NCBI GenBank assembly: GCA_963755195.1
Contig: CAVWIZ010000006.1
Span: forward strand, 434,001-498,000
Reading direction: 5' to 3'
Source of the DNA: CAVQJU01 sp963755195
GTDB taxonomy: Bacteria > Acidobacteriota > Vicinamibacteria > Vicinamibacterales > CAVVIG01
DNA length: 64,000 nucleotides
Part shown: piece after piece, positions 52,029-59,881 of the stretch
How the letters are laid out: every line of letters begins with the position of its first letter
Position numbering within the stretch: position 1 is the first letter of the stretch
Made by a program: the position numbers and the translations under genes
The notes under the pieces: model-generated
Database searches by the model: none
Seen by the model: only the letters and a program-made list of their open reading frames with translations
What the model was told of the DNA's origin: nothing

Positions 52029-53210
52029 GTGAAGATTCGATCGACGCGAACGATCCTCGGCGCGCTGGGAACAGCGGCCGTGTCGCTCCTCACCGCCGCG
52101 TTGGCAGGCGGCCAGACCGCACCGGTCCAACGGCCGCCCATGGCGGAAGACGTCTTCAAGAACGTTCAGGTGCTCAAGGGAACTCCGGTCAACCAGTTCA
52201 TGGAGACCATGGGGTTCTTCTCGGCGTCGCTCGGCGCGGACTGCACGTACTGCCATGTCCAGGAGAGCGGCGGCAGCTGGGAAAAGTATGCCGACGACAA
52301 CGCGCACAAGCGGACGGCGCGCCGGATGGTGCTGATGATGTCCGCCATCAATCGGGACAACTTCGCCGGACGGCAGGTGGTGACCTGCTACACGTGCCAT
52401 CGCGGCGGCGATCGCCCGAAAGTGACGCCGAGTCTGGCGGCGTTGTACGGCGCGTTGACTCCCGAGGAGCCGACCGATGTGATTGCGGCCGGCGCGTCAA
52501 CGGCGTCGACTCCAGGAGCGCCGACCGCCGACCAGATTCTCGACAAATACATCGACGCCCTCGGGGGGGCCGAGCGCCTGGCCACTCTCACGAGCGTGGC
52601 CGCGAAGGGGACGTCCGAAGCGTACGCGGATCGCACGAAGCATCCGGTTGACGTCTTTGCCAAAGCGCCGGCACAGCGCGCGACGATCGTGCACGCTCCC
52701 GACGGCGACAGCAGCACCGTCTTCGACGGCCGCGCCGGTTGGATTGCCGCGCCCATCAGCGAGCGGCCGGTGCGCGTGCTCGCGCTCTCGGGAGGGGATC
52801 TGGATGCCGGAAAGCTCGAAGCCGCGCTGACGTTTCCCGGGCGGATCAAGCAGACGCTGACGGGGTGGCGCGTCGGCTTTGCCGCGACGATCGACGATCG
52901 CGACGTCGACGTGCTCCAGGGCACCAGCGCCGGAGGGGCTCCGGCTACGTTCTACTTCGACAAGGCGTCGGGACTGCTGGTGCGGCTGGTGCGCTACGCC
53001 GACTCGCCGGTCGGCCGCATCCCGCTGCAGACCGACTACGCCGACTATCGCGAGGTGTCTGGAATCAAGATGCCGTTTCGCTGGACGGCGACCTGGTTGG
53101 ACGGGCGGGCAACTATTCAGCTGAGCGAGGTGCGCGTGAACGTCCAGATTACCGCAGCCAGATTCGCCAAACCGGTTCAGCCTTCACCCAGCAAAACGCC
53201 TGAACGCTAG
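52029..53210 (+). CDS. Reaction-centre-type di-haem cytochrome c with C-terminal lipoprotein-like domain
   Basis: 393 residues, intact. GTG start five bases after the previous stop; signal peptide STRTILGALGTAAVSLLTAALAGGQ. Two haem sites: CTYCHVQESGGSWEKYADDNAHKRTARRMVLMMSAIN near residue 72 and GRQVVTCYTCHRGGDRPKVTPSL near residue 119. This is the CytoC_RC (PF02276-like) pattern seen in acidobacterial proteins that have nothing to do with photosynthesis. From about residue 180 a LolA-like beta domain follows (TADQILDKYIDALGGAERLATLTSVAAKG through GIKMPFRWTATWLDGR). It should be periplasmic and redox-active. Confidence 0.88.
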   Translation: MKIRSTRTILGALGTAAVSLLTAALAGGQTAPVQRPPMAEDVFKNVQVLKGTPVNQFMETMGFFSASLGADCTYCHVQESGGSWEKYADDNAHKRTARRMVLMMSAINRDNFAGRQVVTCYTCHRGGDRPKVTPSLAALYGALTPEEPTDVIAAGASTASTPGAPTADQILDKYIDALGGAERLATLTSVAAKGTSEAYADRTKHPVDVFAKAPAQRATIVHAPDGDSSTVFDGRAGWIAAPISERPVRVLALSGGDLDAGKLEAALTFPGRIKQTLTGWRVGFAATIDDRDVDVLQGTSAGGAPATFYFDKASGLLVRLVRYADSPVGRIPLQTDYADYREVSGIKMPFRWTATWLDGRATIQLSEVRVNVQITAARFAKPVQPSPSKTPER

Positions 53211-53215
53211 ACCGG

Positions 53216-53478
53216 CCTTCGACACGCTCAGGGCAGGCCGCCAACGCGACAAGCGCGCCGGAACTGCGGGCCTTCGGTCCGTGCCTTTACGTTGCCGCGG
53301 CGATCAAGGGGTTGTCCCAAAGACATCCGTCACGCGTGATCAGCGTCCGTGCCACTCAGAACATTTCGGATCGCGGTCACCGTGATCGCCGCGATGAGGA
53401 CCTGCGGCCCGCAGTTGATGGGACTGCGGTCCGGTCGCGCTTGACGGTTGGCGGCCTGCCCTGAGCCCGTCGAAACGG
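53216..53478 (-). repeat. Dispersed inverted-end element R1, copy 1
   Basis: About 260 bp with inverted ends built on CCCTTCGACAGGCTCAGG and inner segments GCGGGCCGCAGGTCCTCATC and TGATCACGCGTGACGGATGTC. It lies directly after the core box of attC E (minus strand reading) and ends at the cytochrome stop codon. No frame longer than about 60 codons is conserved between copies. Confidence 0.75.
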
Positions 53479-53505
53479 GAGTCATTGATCGTCGATGCGG
53501 GCCGA

Positions 53506-53589
53506 GTTGAACGTCTCAAATGAACCGCGCGCCGTGGGGCCATGATCACACAGACCGTCTGGCGCGTCGGCTCCATTTGAATGTTAGCC
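53506..53589 (-). other. Integron attC site E
   Basis: Minus-strand boxes GGCTAAC and GTTCAAC. Arms TCAAATGGAGCCGACGCGCC and GGCGCGCGGTTCATTTGA pair with two extrahelical bases and one mismatch. It is almost the same sequence as attC B, 23 kb away. The first box lies 12 bases after the stop of the cassette gene at 53602. Confidence 0.85.
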
Positions 53590-53601
53590 AGCCTGGTGTT
53601 C

Positions 53602-54083
53602 TCACCGGCTCTTACGTCGACTCGTGCCAGACCCCTTCCGCGACGACTTCCGCCGGCTTCGTGCGAGTTGTTCGAGATCTCGATGGTAGATGGACGTTTC
53701 AAGGCCACAGCCCAGTCCGCCAGCCAGAGAAACGAGCGCCGGTGGAAAGTAGTCGAACTGAGTGAAGACGTTCTTGTGATCGATCCGGAGATCTAGAGGG
53801 AAGTCTAGCCGGATGTCCTCGACTTCCGGCATGGACCGCAACTTAGCGAGCGTACGTTTATGTTTCTTGAGGAAAGCAATAGCGTCGGCAACCTGACCGG
53901 CGAGATTGTCCCAGGGCTCCGGCTCACGTCGACCTTGAACCCTGACTCGTCATGGATTTTGCCTTTTGGTTGAGATGCAAATCTTGGCTCACCGGCGCGG
54001 AAAACGGAATAGGGCTTGAGCCGTGACGATGCGAGATACCTCGCAGGATCGAACTGCTTTCCGCTCACCCGTAACACGCACAT
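53602..54083 (-). CDS. Integron-cassette protein, DUF4279-like, frameshifted
   Basis: Reading MCVLRVSGKQFDPARYLASSRLKPYSVFRAGEPRF then SQPKGKIHDESGFKVDVS in one frame, a break near 53925, then WDNLAGQVADAIAFLKKHKRTLAKLRSMPEVEDIRLDFPLDLRIDHKNVFTQFDYFPPALVSLAGGLGCGLETSIY. About 160 residues. The arrangement (small alpha/beta protein, DIRLDFP, PP.L..LAG.LG...E.SIY) is common among integron-cassette and genome-island hypotheticals and resembles DUF4279 proteins. No activity is known. attC E follows its stop. Confidence 0.7.
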
Positions 54084-54108
54084 CAGTCAGTTGATCCTCG
54101 TCTGGCTA

Positions 54109-54245
54109 ACGTGTTTCTCAGTAGACCGTCTGGGCCCGTTTGCAGCTAGCGGTCTTTCCGAAAAGCCGTCGCGACGCCAGTCAAGCTACAGAACGGCCGG
54201 ATATTAGCACGCGATGCCGGCCCGGATGGTCCGGGCGTTAGCCGC
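54109..54245 (-). other. Degenerate attC-like segment / R2 repeat, copy 1
   Basis: Bounded on the minus strand by GGCTAACG (54245) and CGTTAGCC (54109) but without a clean long stem. Internally it carries GCTAATATCCGGCCGTTCTG and a block GCCGTCGCGACGCCAG shared nearly base for base with 60910-60980. It lies upstream of the cassette gene at 53602-54083. Confidence 0.5.
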
Positions 54246-54276
54246 CAGCAGAGCGACTATGTGCGAAGGCCCCTCA

Positions 54277-54562
54277 AGCATCTCCGGCCCTTCGACAGGC
54301 TCAGGGCAGGCAAGCGAACCGTCAAGGCGCGGCCGGACGCGATCGCATCAACTGCGGGCCGCAGGTCCTCATCGCGTCGACCACGGTGACCGCGATCCGG
54401 AATGCTTTGTTCAGCACAGGCGTTGATCACGCGTGATGGATGTCGCCCTGATGACCCCTTGATCGGCGCGGGAACGAAAGGGTGCGGACCGGAGGACCGC
54501 AGTTCCGGCGCGCCCTTGCCGGTGAGCGGCCTGCCCTGAGCCTGTCGAAGGGCGACCGGAGC
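54277..54562 (+). repeat. Dispersed inverted-end element R1, copy 2
   Basis: CATCTCCGGCCCTTCGACAGG starts the left end; GCCTGCCCTGAGCCTGTCG and AAGGGC form the right end. Inner segments AACTGCGGGCCGCAGGTCC and GTTGATCACGCGTGATGG match copies 1, 3 and 4. The right flank joins the stop codon of the MerR gene. About 340 bases here contain no gene. Confidence 0.75.
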
Positions 54563-54585
54563 CATTGTTCGTCGATCAGAGCTGG

Positions 54586-55060
54586 TTAACGGCCCGCCGC
54601 TGAGCCGCGGCGGCGCCGGCGCTTGCTTGACGAGCGTCGCTCTGCCGTTGGCTCCGGCGGCAGATCGCGTGACTGCATACGTTTGGCATTAAGTGCGCGC
54701 CCGCAGTCGGTCAGGGTTGCGCACTGGCATCCCGTCAGCTTCGACAGAACCGCCTTCATCCTGGCAGCTCGCGCAATCTGTTCGTCCAGCTCGGCACGCT
54801 TCACGTCGGCGATTTTCATCCAACTCGCGGAGGCCGGTCGGCGCGGGTCGGCGTTCCCGAGTAGGTTTCGGATCTCCTGGAGGGTGAATCCCGCCGCCTT
54901 GGCGAGCTCGACCAGCGCGAGCCGGTCCAGGTACCGAAGCATCGTAGATCCGCTGGCCGCCCTTCCGGTCGGTCGTCGGCACGAGTCCCTGTTCCTCGTA
55001 GTACCGGATCGCCGACGGCCGGAGTCCAGCCCTGGCCGCCACTTCGCCGATCGTCAGCAT
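54586..55060 (-). CDS. MerR-family regulator (SoxR/heavy-metal-like), frameshifted
   Basis: About 158 residues after repair. MLTIGEVAARAGLRPSAIRYYEEQGLVPTTDRKGGQRIYD is the MerR winged helix; an indel near 54945 precedes MLRYLDRLALVELAKAAGFTLQEIRNLL and the dimerisation helix DVKRAELDEQIARAARMKAVLSKL. The C-terminal loop TGCQCATLTDC has C-x-C-x5-C, like SoxR but lacking its first cysteine, so it might hold a metal or a damaged cluster. The basic tail is unusual. It is divergent from the small membrane gene at 55148, which it should control. Confidence 0.82.
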
Positions 55061-55071
55061 GTCTTGACCTC

Positions 55072-55102
55072 TTGACCTCAAGTCGACTTGAGCCGGTAGG
55101 CT
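55072..55102 (+). promoter_or_regulatory. MerR-type promoter with 19-bp spacer and palindromic operator
   Basis: TTGACC (55072-55077) and TAGGCT (55097-55102) are separated by exactly 19 bases, the stretched spacing of MerR-activated promoters. The perfect 16-bp palindrome CTCAAGTCGACTTGAG (55077-55092) fills the spacer and resembles the SoxR box (CCTCAAG..CTTGAGG). Confidence 0.75.
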
Positions 55103-55147
55103 GTCTCGACGCACTCGTCAGGACGAAGCATAAACGAGGACGCTCGC

Positions 55148-55390
55148 ATGACGACACACGAAGTGGGTCCAGCCGCCAAGGTGCCCCGGATCGTCCGGTT
55201 TGCCATCTGGCTCACGTTCTTCAACACGTGGGTCCTGTTTGAAGAGACCGTCGTCGATCGATACGGCCTGTGGGAGTACATGCCGTACTACCGGGTCGGA
55301 AAGCTCTGCGCGTGGGATATCGGCGCCATGGCGCTCATCGGCTTCGGCTTGTGGTGGTTGTTTCGAGGGCGGAAGGCGCCGGCCGCCTGA
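55148..55390 (+). CDS. Small membrane protein, predicted MerR target
   Basis: 80 residues: MTTHEVGPAAKVPRIVRFAIWLTFFNTWVLFEETVVDRYGLWEYMPYYRVGKLCAWDIGAMALIGFGLWWLF with two membrane helices (about 18-36 and 57-72) and a basic end. I know no family for it. It starts about 45 bases downstream of the predicted start point of the MerR-type promoter, with GAGG upstream. As the only gene on that side it is the probable regulated product, perhaps related to metal or redox stress. Confidence 0.65.
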   Translation: MTTHEVGPAAKVPRIVRFAIWLTFFNTWVLFEETVVDRYGLWEYMPYYRVGKLCAWDIGAMALIGFGLWWLFRGRKAPAA

Positions 55391-55421
55391 TGTTGCCGAC
55401 GAGCGTCGACAAGATCCGGCT

Positions 55422-56108
55422 TCAACGCGGCTGGGCCGCCCGCCTGCGCGCCGCCGCCTGCGGATTGTCGACGTTGAAGTACATCGCGCGCTCCTCGTTC
55501 GTGCGCCTGTCGACGACAACCATGCGATCCATGATGGGGCCCCCGTCGGATGGCACCGCGCTTTGTGACTTGCGTGTCAGGTTCATCGAACGGAACAACG
55601 CGTACTCCTCGCTGATGTCGATCACCTGGTACGCGGTCTCCGACGTCTTGCCATCGCCCCGCGAAGTAATCGATTGAAGCAGGCCGTTCGCAATGAATCG
55701 GTGGAACCGGGCCTCTTCCCTGTGCCCCAATTCGTTGTGAGCGATGGCCGCCACCATGTGCGCGTTCGGTTCGACGTAGTTCTGTTTGAGCACTGTGTCG
55801 ACGATCTTGAGAACGCCCTCGAAGTCGCGCTTGTTCAGCGTGTCCCAGAGCGACCGGTAGACGGCCATCATCGTCCCGGTGTATTCGGGCGTCTCCGTGA
55901 AAGCCATCCGAGCCTCGGTAAAGTCCACCGTTCGGTCTCCGGCCTTGAGGCGATCGACGAGCTGTCCGTACACGGTTGCCGCTGGAGCGGCGGCGGCAGG
56001 CGCTTCCGGCGTCGGGAGGGGAGCGGTGCTCTGCGGCGTTTGCGAGTCGCCACGAATCGGCACGACACCGAGAACGAGACACAGGAAGAATGTTGAAACC
56101 GTTCTCAT
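55422..56108 (-). CDS. Exported protein of unknown function with tetratricopeptide-like helices
   Basis: 228 residues. Signal peptide MRTVSTFFLCLVLGVVPIRG, Pro/Ala linker, then helical segments VYGQLVDRLKAGDRTVDFTEARMAFTETPEY and MAVYRSLWDTLNKRDFEGVLKIVDTVLKQNYVEPNAHMVAAIAHNELGHREEARFHRFIANGLLQSI. This resembles the DUF4919 family (TPR-like). The C-terminus reads YQVIDISEEYALFRSMNL and VVVDRRTNEERAMYFNVDNPQ. The ATG at 56108 is used (a GTG one codon earlier is possible). It follows the DUF3224 gene by 18 bases and is probably in its mRNA. Confidence 0.7.
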   Translation of the reverse strand: MRTVSTFFLCLVLGVVPIRGDSQTPQSTAPLPTPEAPAAAAPAATVYGQLVDRLKAGDRTVDFTEARMAFTETPEYTGTMMAVYRSLWDTLNKRDFEGVLKIVDTVLKQNYVEPNAHMVAAIAHNELGHREEARFHRFIANGLLQSITSRGDGKTSETAYQVIDISEEYALFRSMNLTRKSQSAVPSDGGPIMDRMVVVDRRTNEERAMYFNVDNPQAAARRRAAQPR

Positions 56109-56126
56109 CACTGCTTGACTTGCCTG

Positions 56127-56525
56127 CTAGGCCAACTCATAGCTCAGGGTGAAAGGATGCTCCATGCCGTGGCCAACGGCGGAGCTGCCGTCGCCCACGA
56201 GGCCCTGCAGGTCTCCAGTTGCGGAGCCGGCGATCACGTAATACGACTCCTTCGCCTGCCCGCCTTCGAACACGCCAGTACGCTGGAGCACGAAGGTGCC
56301 GGTCTTGCCGCCGATTCGTCCAACCACCCGCTCGAGGCCTACGAAAGTCGCCATGCCGTCGCTGCGATACATCATCAGGTACTCGACCTGCCCCTCCGCC
56401 TCGATATCGCCCGTGTAGGTCTTGGTGACGCGAGCCCGAGTGAGTTTTGGCTGGTCCGGGCCCTCACTATAGGGCTCTTCATCCCACTTCTTGATCGCGA
56501 ACCGAGCATTCGCGCTCCTCTTCAT
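56127..56525 (-). CDS. DUF3224 family protein
   Basis: 132 residues: MKRSANARFAIKKWDEEPYSEGPDQPKLTRARVTKTYTGDIEAEGQVEYLMMYRSDGMATFVGLERVVGRIGGKTGTFVLQRTGVFEGGQAKESYYVIAGSATGDLQGLVGDGSS. This is a complete DUF3224 beta-barrel, similar to the allene oxide cyclase-like fold. Function unknown. A GGAGGG ribosome site precedes the ATG. It is the first of a two-gene unit with the exported protein at 55422. Confidence 0.88.
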   Translation of the reverse strand: MKRSANARFAIKKWDEEPYSEGPDQPKLTRARVTKTYTGDIEAEGQVEYLMMYRSDGMATFVGLERVVGRIGGKTGTFVLQRTGVFEGGQAKESYYVIAGSATGDLQGLVGDGSSAVGHGMEHPFTLSYELA

Positions 56526-56575
56526 GTGCCCTCCGCGTGATTGGGAGATCTATTGTCTGGCCGATGAACGCCTGG

Positions 56576-56950
56576 TCAGCCGGACCGCCAGTCTTTGGCC
56601 GTGAGTCTCTGAAGCCGTTCAAGATACCGCTGGTAAATCTTGCCCGTTGAACCAGCGCCCTCCTGCATCAAGGCGTACAAATCCTCTGCGAGCACCGACC
56701 CGATGGCGTGAAGGGCATCGTGCCGACTCAAACCCTCGCCTTGGAGACGGGCCAGCGTCCTGAGGACGACTTCTTCACCGAGTGCGAGCTGGTTTTCTAC
56801 CACGACATGAATGGCCGCATGGAGCTGCAGGTTCGGCAATGTGATCTTCTTGCGACGATGGTAGGAAGCAATCAGCTCGATGCGCTCGCCCTCATCGGTC
56901 GCGAGCCACTCGGTGGAATCTGGTGACGTATCCGGATCGTATGCGCGCAT
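56576..56950 (-). CDS. DUF1841 family protein
   Basis: 124 residues from MRAYDPDTSPDSTEWLATDEGERIELIASYHRRKKITLPNLQLHAAIHVVVENQLALGEEVVLRTLARLQGEGLSRHDALHAIGSVLAEDLYALMQEG. The His-rich helices (NLQLHAAIHVVVENQ and SRHDALHAIGSV) are the hallmark of this family, which often sits beside SEC-C or cassette genes. Function unknown. It starts 32 bases after the stop of the membrane protein gene upstream, in the same direction. Confidence 0.8.
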   Translation of the reverse strand: MRAYDPDTSPDSTEWLATDEGERIELIASYHRRKKITLPNLQLHAAIHVVVENQLALGEEVVLRTLARLQGEGLSRHDALHAIGSVLAEDLYALMQEGAGSTGKIYQRYLERLQRLTAKDWRSG

Positions 56951-56982
56951 TGTGAATTGAGCTCGGTCTTGAATCTTTACCG

Positions 56983-57255
56983 CTAGCGCATATCGGTCGC
57001 CTGTTTGGTCTTGGCCGATACAAGCAGACGATGGGCGCCGTACGTCGTCCAACAGACGGCCGACACAAAGCACCACACTGCGCTGATTCGCAGGGCGCCC
57101 GGGCCGAAGCCGAAGTACGGGAAGCTATTTGCGCCCTCAGTGCCACGAAGTAGATGCTCGAATCCAGTCAGGTACGCCGATGCCCCCAGATATAAGGGCA
57201 GGATCCACCCTGCACTGAGGAGTCCGATGAGCACCGCGACGATCCAGTCCCACAT
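56983..57255 (-). CDS. Small membrane protein of unknown function
   Basis: 90 residues, two or three hydrophobic segments: WDWIVAVLIGLLSAGWILPLYLGASAYLTG and ALRISAVWCFVSAVCWTTYGAHRLLV. No motif is recognisable. The start codon ATG lies directly after a copy of the boundary motif, in the same relation as other cassette starts. Confidence 0.6.
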   Translation of the reverse strand: MWDWIVAVLIGLLSAGWILPLYLGASAYLTGFEHLLRGTEGANSFPYFGFGPGALRISAVWCFVSAVCWTTYGAHRLLVSAKTKQATDMR

Positions 57256-57277
57256 AAGAACGGGCGGATATTAGCAT
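57256..57277 (-). promoter_or_regulatory. Cassette boundary motif (GCTAATATCC)
   Basis: Minus strand CCATGCTAATATCCGCCCGTTCTT. It is one of four copies of a conserved segment found at the 5' side of accessory genes (about 30717, 54190, 57256 and 60960). The gap is one base before the ATG here. TGCTAATAT could also serve as an extended -10. Confidence 0.5.
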
Positions 57278-57299
57278 GGCGGACCTGGACGGAGACGCG

Positions 57300-58408
57300 T
57301 CAAGCGTCGTCCCACACCTTGCGCGCGGTGTCGACGACGAGCTGCAGCTTGCGCCACTGCTCGTCTTCGGTCAGCAGATTGCCTTCGATCGCCGACGCGA
57401 AGCCGCACTGGGGGCTGAGCGCCAGATTCTCGATCGGCACGTACCGGCTCGCCTCGTCGATCCGGCGGCGCAGATCGTCCTGCGATTCGAACGCGGGCAG
57501 CTTGCTGCTGACCAGGCCGAGGACGACGGTCTTGTCCGCGCGGCACGAAGCGCAGCGGCTCGAACGTGCCGGCGCGCTCGGATTCGTACTCGAGCAGAAA
57601 GGCGTCGACGTTGAGCTCGGCGAAGAGCTTCTCGGCAATCGGGTCGTAGCCGCCCTCGGCGTACCACTGGCTCTGGTTGTTCCCTCGGCAGAGGTGGATG
57701 GCCAGCACGACGCCGTCGCGCCTGGCGCCTTCGAGGCACTCGTTGTCCACCCGGATGGCTTCGTCGAGCGCCACGTCGGGATCGACGCCCATTTCGTCCT
57801 TCACGTAGGTGCGCCACTTGGGATCGATGTAGTAGCTGTAGCGGGGCGCATCGAGTCTGGATGTACTTGACGCCCTCGTTCACCAGCGCCTGAATCTCCG
57901 CCTTGATGATCGGCACGACGTCCCAGAGAAAGTCCGAATAGGTCGGGTAGGCCCGATCGCTCAGTCCCTTCCGGTACACGATCGCGGGAAACTGATTCGC
58001 GGACGGCAGGGTCATCTTGATGTCGCCGGGGCTGTGTCGGGTGAGGAAGTCGACCTCCGTGTTTGGTGAGCCGTTTCTTCTGCGTGATCTTGCGAACGAC
58101 GAGCCCGGCGAGGGGACGCGTGTCGCGTGTGGCGCCGGCGCTGCGTCCACGCGCGCGCGATCGAACCGTCGTGGTCGAGGCCGTCAACCGATTCGTAGAA
58201 GTCGCTCATGAATCCGCCGCGGCGCAGCTCGCCGTCGGTGAAGATGTCGAAGCCCAGATCCTTCTGCCGCGCCAGGACGCGCAGGATGTGCTCGTCCTCG
58301 AGCGCTCGCGAGTGCGTCAGGCGTGACACTGCTGACGGCCGAATCGGCGCGGGCATCAAGTATGTCCCGCGGCCGCAGGAGGCTGCCGACGTGATCTGCG
58401 CGGTACAT
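57300..58408 (-). CDS. Cobalamin-independent methionine synthase (MetE C-domain)-like protein, several frameshifts
   Basis: Starts MYRADHVGSLLRPRDILDAR and continues in several frames: EDEHILRVLARQKDLGFDIFTDGELRRGGFMSDFYESVDGLD, then VDFLTRHSPGDIKMTLPSANQFP and SDFLWDVVPIIKAEIQALVNEGVKYIQ. The next pieces are KDEMGVDPDVALDEAIRVDNECLEGARRDGVVLAIHLCRGNN, FLLEYESERAGTFEPLRFVP and SPQCGFASAIEGNLLTEDEQWRKL. The zinc-binding HxCRG and late Cys (SPQCGF) of the MetE/UROD-like fold are present. About 368 residues after repair. Such single-domain members act on unknown methyl donors. It follows the ABC binding-protein gene by eight bases. Confidence 0.75.
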
Positions 58409-58416
58409 GGCGCGGC

Positions 58417-59475
58417 TTATTTGAACGCGAGCTTCGCCTTGCGATCCTGTTCCGCCTTGATGCCCGGGCCGAACAACTTCTCGAAGAAGCCTTCCTTGAC
58501 CAGCCGGCTGACGATGCTGTTGTCGATGACCTTGTGAAAGTCGTACTCCTTCATCAGCGCCACCATGCGCGGGTCGGTCTGTTGATCGATCACCGACTGG
58601 AGCGCGCCAGCGAGGACGTAGGGGACACGCTCCAGAAGATTGGCCTTCGCATACCCGTCGTAGAACCGCTCGACGTCGGCGGATGTCTGCTTGTCGTAGA
58701 CCTGGTAGGCTTTGACGGCGAACGCCTTGTCGTCGTAGAAGCGCTTGATGGCTTCGGCGTGCGCCTTGATCAGCAGCTCGGGCAGCCTGGGATTTGCCGC
58801 AATCGTGCTCTGCTTCAGCAGGTAGGTCGTCGACGCGAAGATGTCGTCGTGTTCGGCCAGATTGCCGAGGCTCTTGAAGCCGGCTTCTTCGAGCTTGAAG
58901 TAGGCCGGCGGCGTCAGGAGCGTGGCGTCGGCGCGGCCCGCCGCCAGCGCGGCGGCGCGCCCGTTGGCGTCGGTGCCGACGGCGACCCACTGCACGTCCC
59001 TCGCCGTCAGCCCGAACTTCTTCAGGTAGGCGCTGGCGTAGTTGTACGGCGGATCGCCAATCTGGCTGACGGCGAGCGTCTTGCCCTTCAGATCCTTGAC
59101 GCTCGCGATGTCCGGCCGCGACATCAGCACGAAGAACGCGCGGTTGACCGAGCTGCCGACGACCGTGAAGGACGCATCCCTGACGCTCGCCTGCATCACC
59201 GACTCGAGGTTGTAGCTGCTCATCTGCGCTTCGCCGCTGACGACCATCGCGATGCCGCCCGGATGGCCCGCGAACACGAGGTCGACGTCCAGCCCGTACT
59301 TCTGGTAGTAGCCGCCTTCTTTCGCGATGAACAGCGGCCACGACGCGCCGCTTCTGGTGGGGAAATTGATGGTGATTTTCTGGAGCGCCTGCGCGTCGGC
59401 CGTTGCGCTCCACGCCGACAGAACGGCCGCGACGAAAATCAGGCCCACTGCACGGCGCGTCATCGTCTTTGTCAT
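58417..59475 (-). CDS. ABC transporter substrate-binding protein, NitT/TauT type
   Basis: 352 residues from MTKTMTRRAVGLIFVAAVLSAWSATADAQA, a signal peptide. The mature protein reads LQKITINFPTRSGASWPLFIAKEGGYYQKYGLDVDLVFAGHPGGIAMVVSGEAQMSSYNLESVMQAS. This is the SsuA/THI5-like fold that binds sulfonates, nitrate or pyrimidines. No permease or ATPase is in the window. The MetE-like gene follows in the same operon, which would fit uptake of an organosulfur compound. That is inference. Confidence 0.85.
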   Translation of the reverse strand: MTKTMTRRAVGLIFVAAVLSAWSATADAQALQKITINFPTRSGASWPLFIAKEGGYYQKYGLDVDLVFAGHPGGIAMVVSGEAQMSSYNLESVMQASVRDASFTVVGSSVNRAFFVLMSRPDIASVKDLKGKTLAVSQIGDPPYNYASAYLKKFGLTARDVQWVAVGTDANGRAAALAAGRADATLLTPPAYFKLEEAGFKSLGNLAEHDDIFASTTYLLKQSTIAANPRLPELLIKAHAEAIKRFYDDKAFAVKAYQVYDKQTSADVERFYDGYAKANLLERVPYVLAGALQSVIDQQTDPRMVALMKEYDFHKVIDNSIVSRLVKEGFFEKLFGPGIKAEQDRKAKLAFK

Positions 59476-59504
59476 GAACGTCTCCACGGGGCGCCAGTAT
59501 AAGC

Positions 59505-59880
59505 CCCTTTCGACACGGCTCAGGGCAAGCCCTTCGACAGCTCAGGGCAGGCTGGCAACACTGACAACCGGCGGAACTTCGGCACTCCGGCCCATATTCT
59601 TCTGCTATGGTGGCACCGGTATCGGTCACACCCGATTAGCCGTGTAGCGGGACCTGGGTGCAGGCGCCCTTCGACACGCTCGGCGCACGGCGCCAACACG
59701 GACAGGCGCGTCGGAAACGGCGGTCCTCCGGGGCTCTGTTTACAGCGCTCGGCGGCTCGACTGCGCCGAGCTTCCTTCCAGCGCCTCGCGCCAGTACCGT
59801 CGCGACGATCAACAGGATTTCATGACGACATCCATCACGCGTGATCGGCGTCCGAGCTAGCCAGAACATTCCGGATTGCG
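59505..59880 (-). repeat. Dispersed inverted-end element R1, copy 3 with inner module
   Basis: Contains several CCTTCGACACGCTCAGGGC-type ends (59505-59550 and 59668) and the segment GATCACGCGTGATGGATGTC (minus strand). It shares an extra inner module of about 80 bp (GAGGCGCTGGAAGGAAGCTC onward) with copy 4. It overlaps the stop codon of the UPF0158 gene. No gene is visible from 59490 to 59880. Confidence 0.65.
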
Positions 59881-59881
59881 G

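Noticed and set aside
52029..53210. Photosynthesis gene (reaction-centre cytochrome)
   Set aside because: The family name is historical. There are no pufLM, bch or pshA genes nearby, and this cytochrome type is widespread in non-phototrophic acidobacteria.
53216..53478. R1 as a complete insertion sequence
   Set aside because: It is too short to encode a transposase and no frame is conserved among the four copies.
55422..57255. attC sites between the genes at 55.4-57.3 kb
   Set aside because: Gaps are 17-50 bases with no paired core boxes; these genes look like ordinary short operons within the accessory block.
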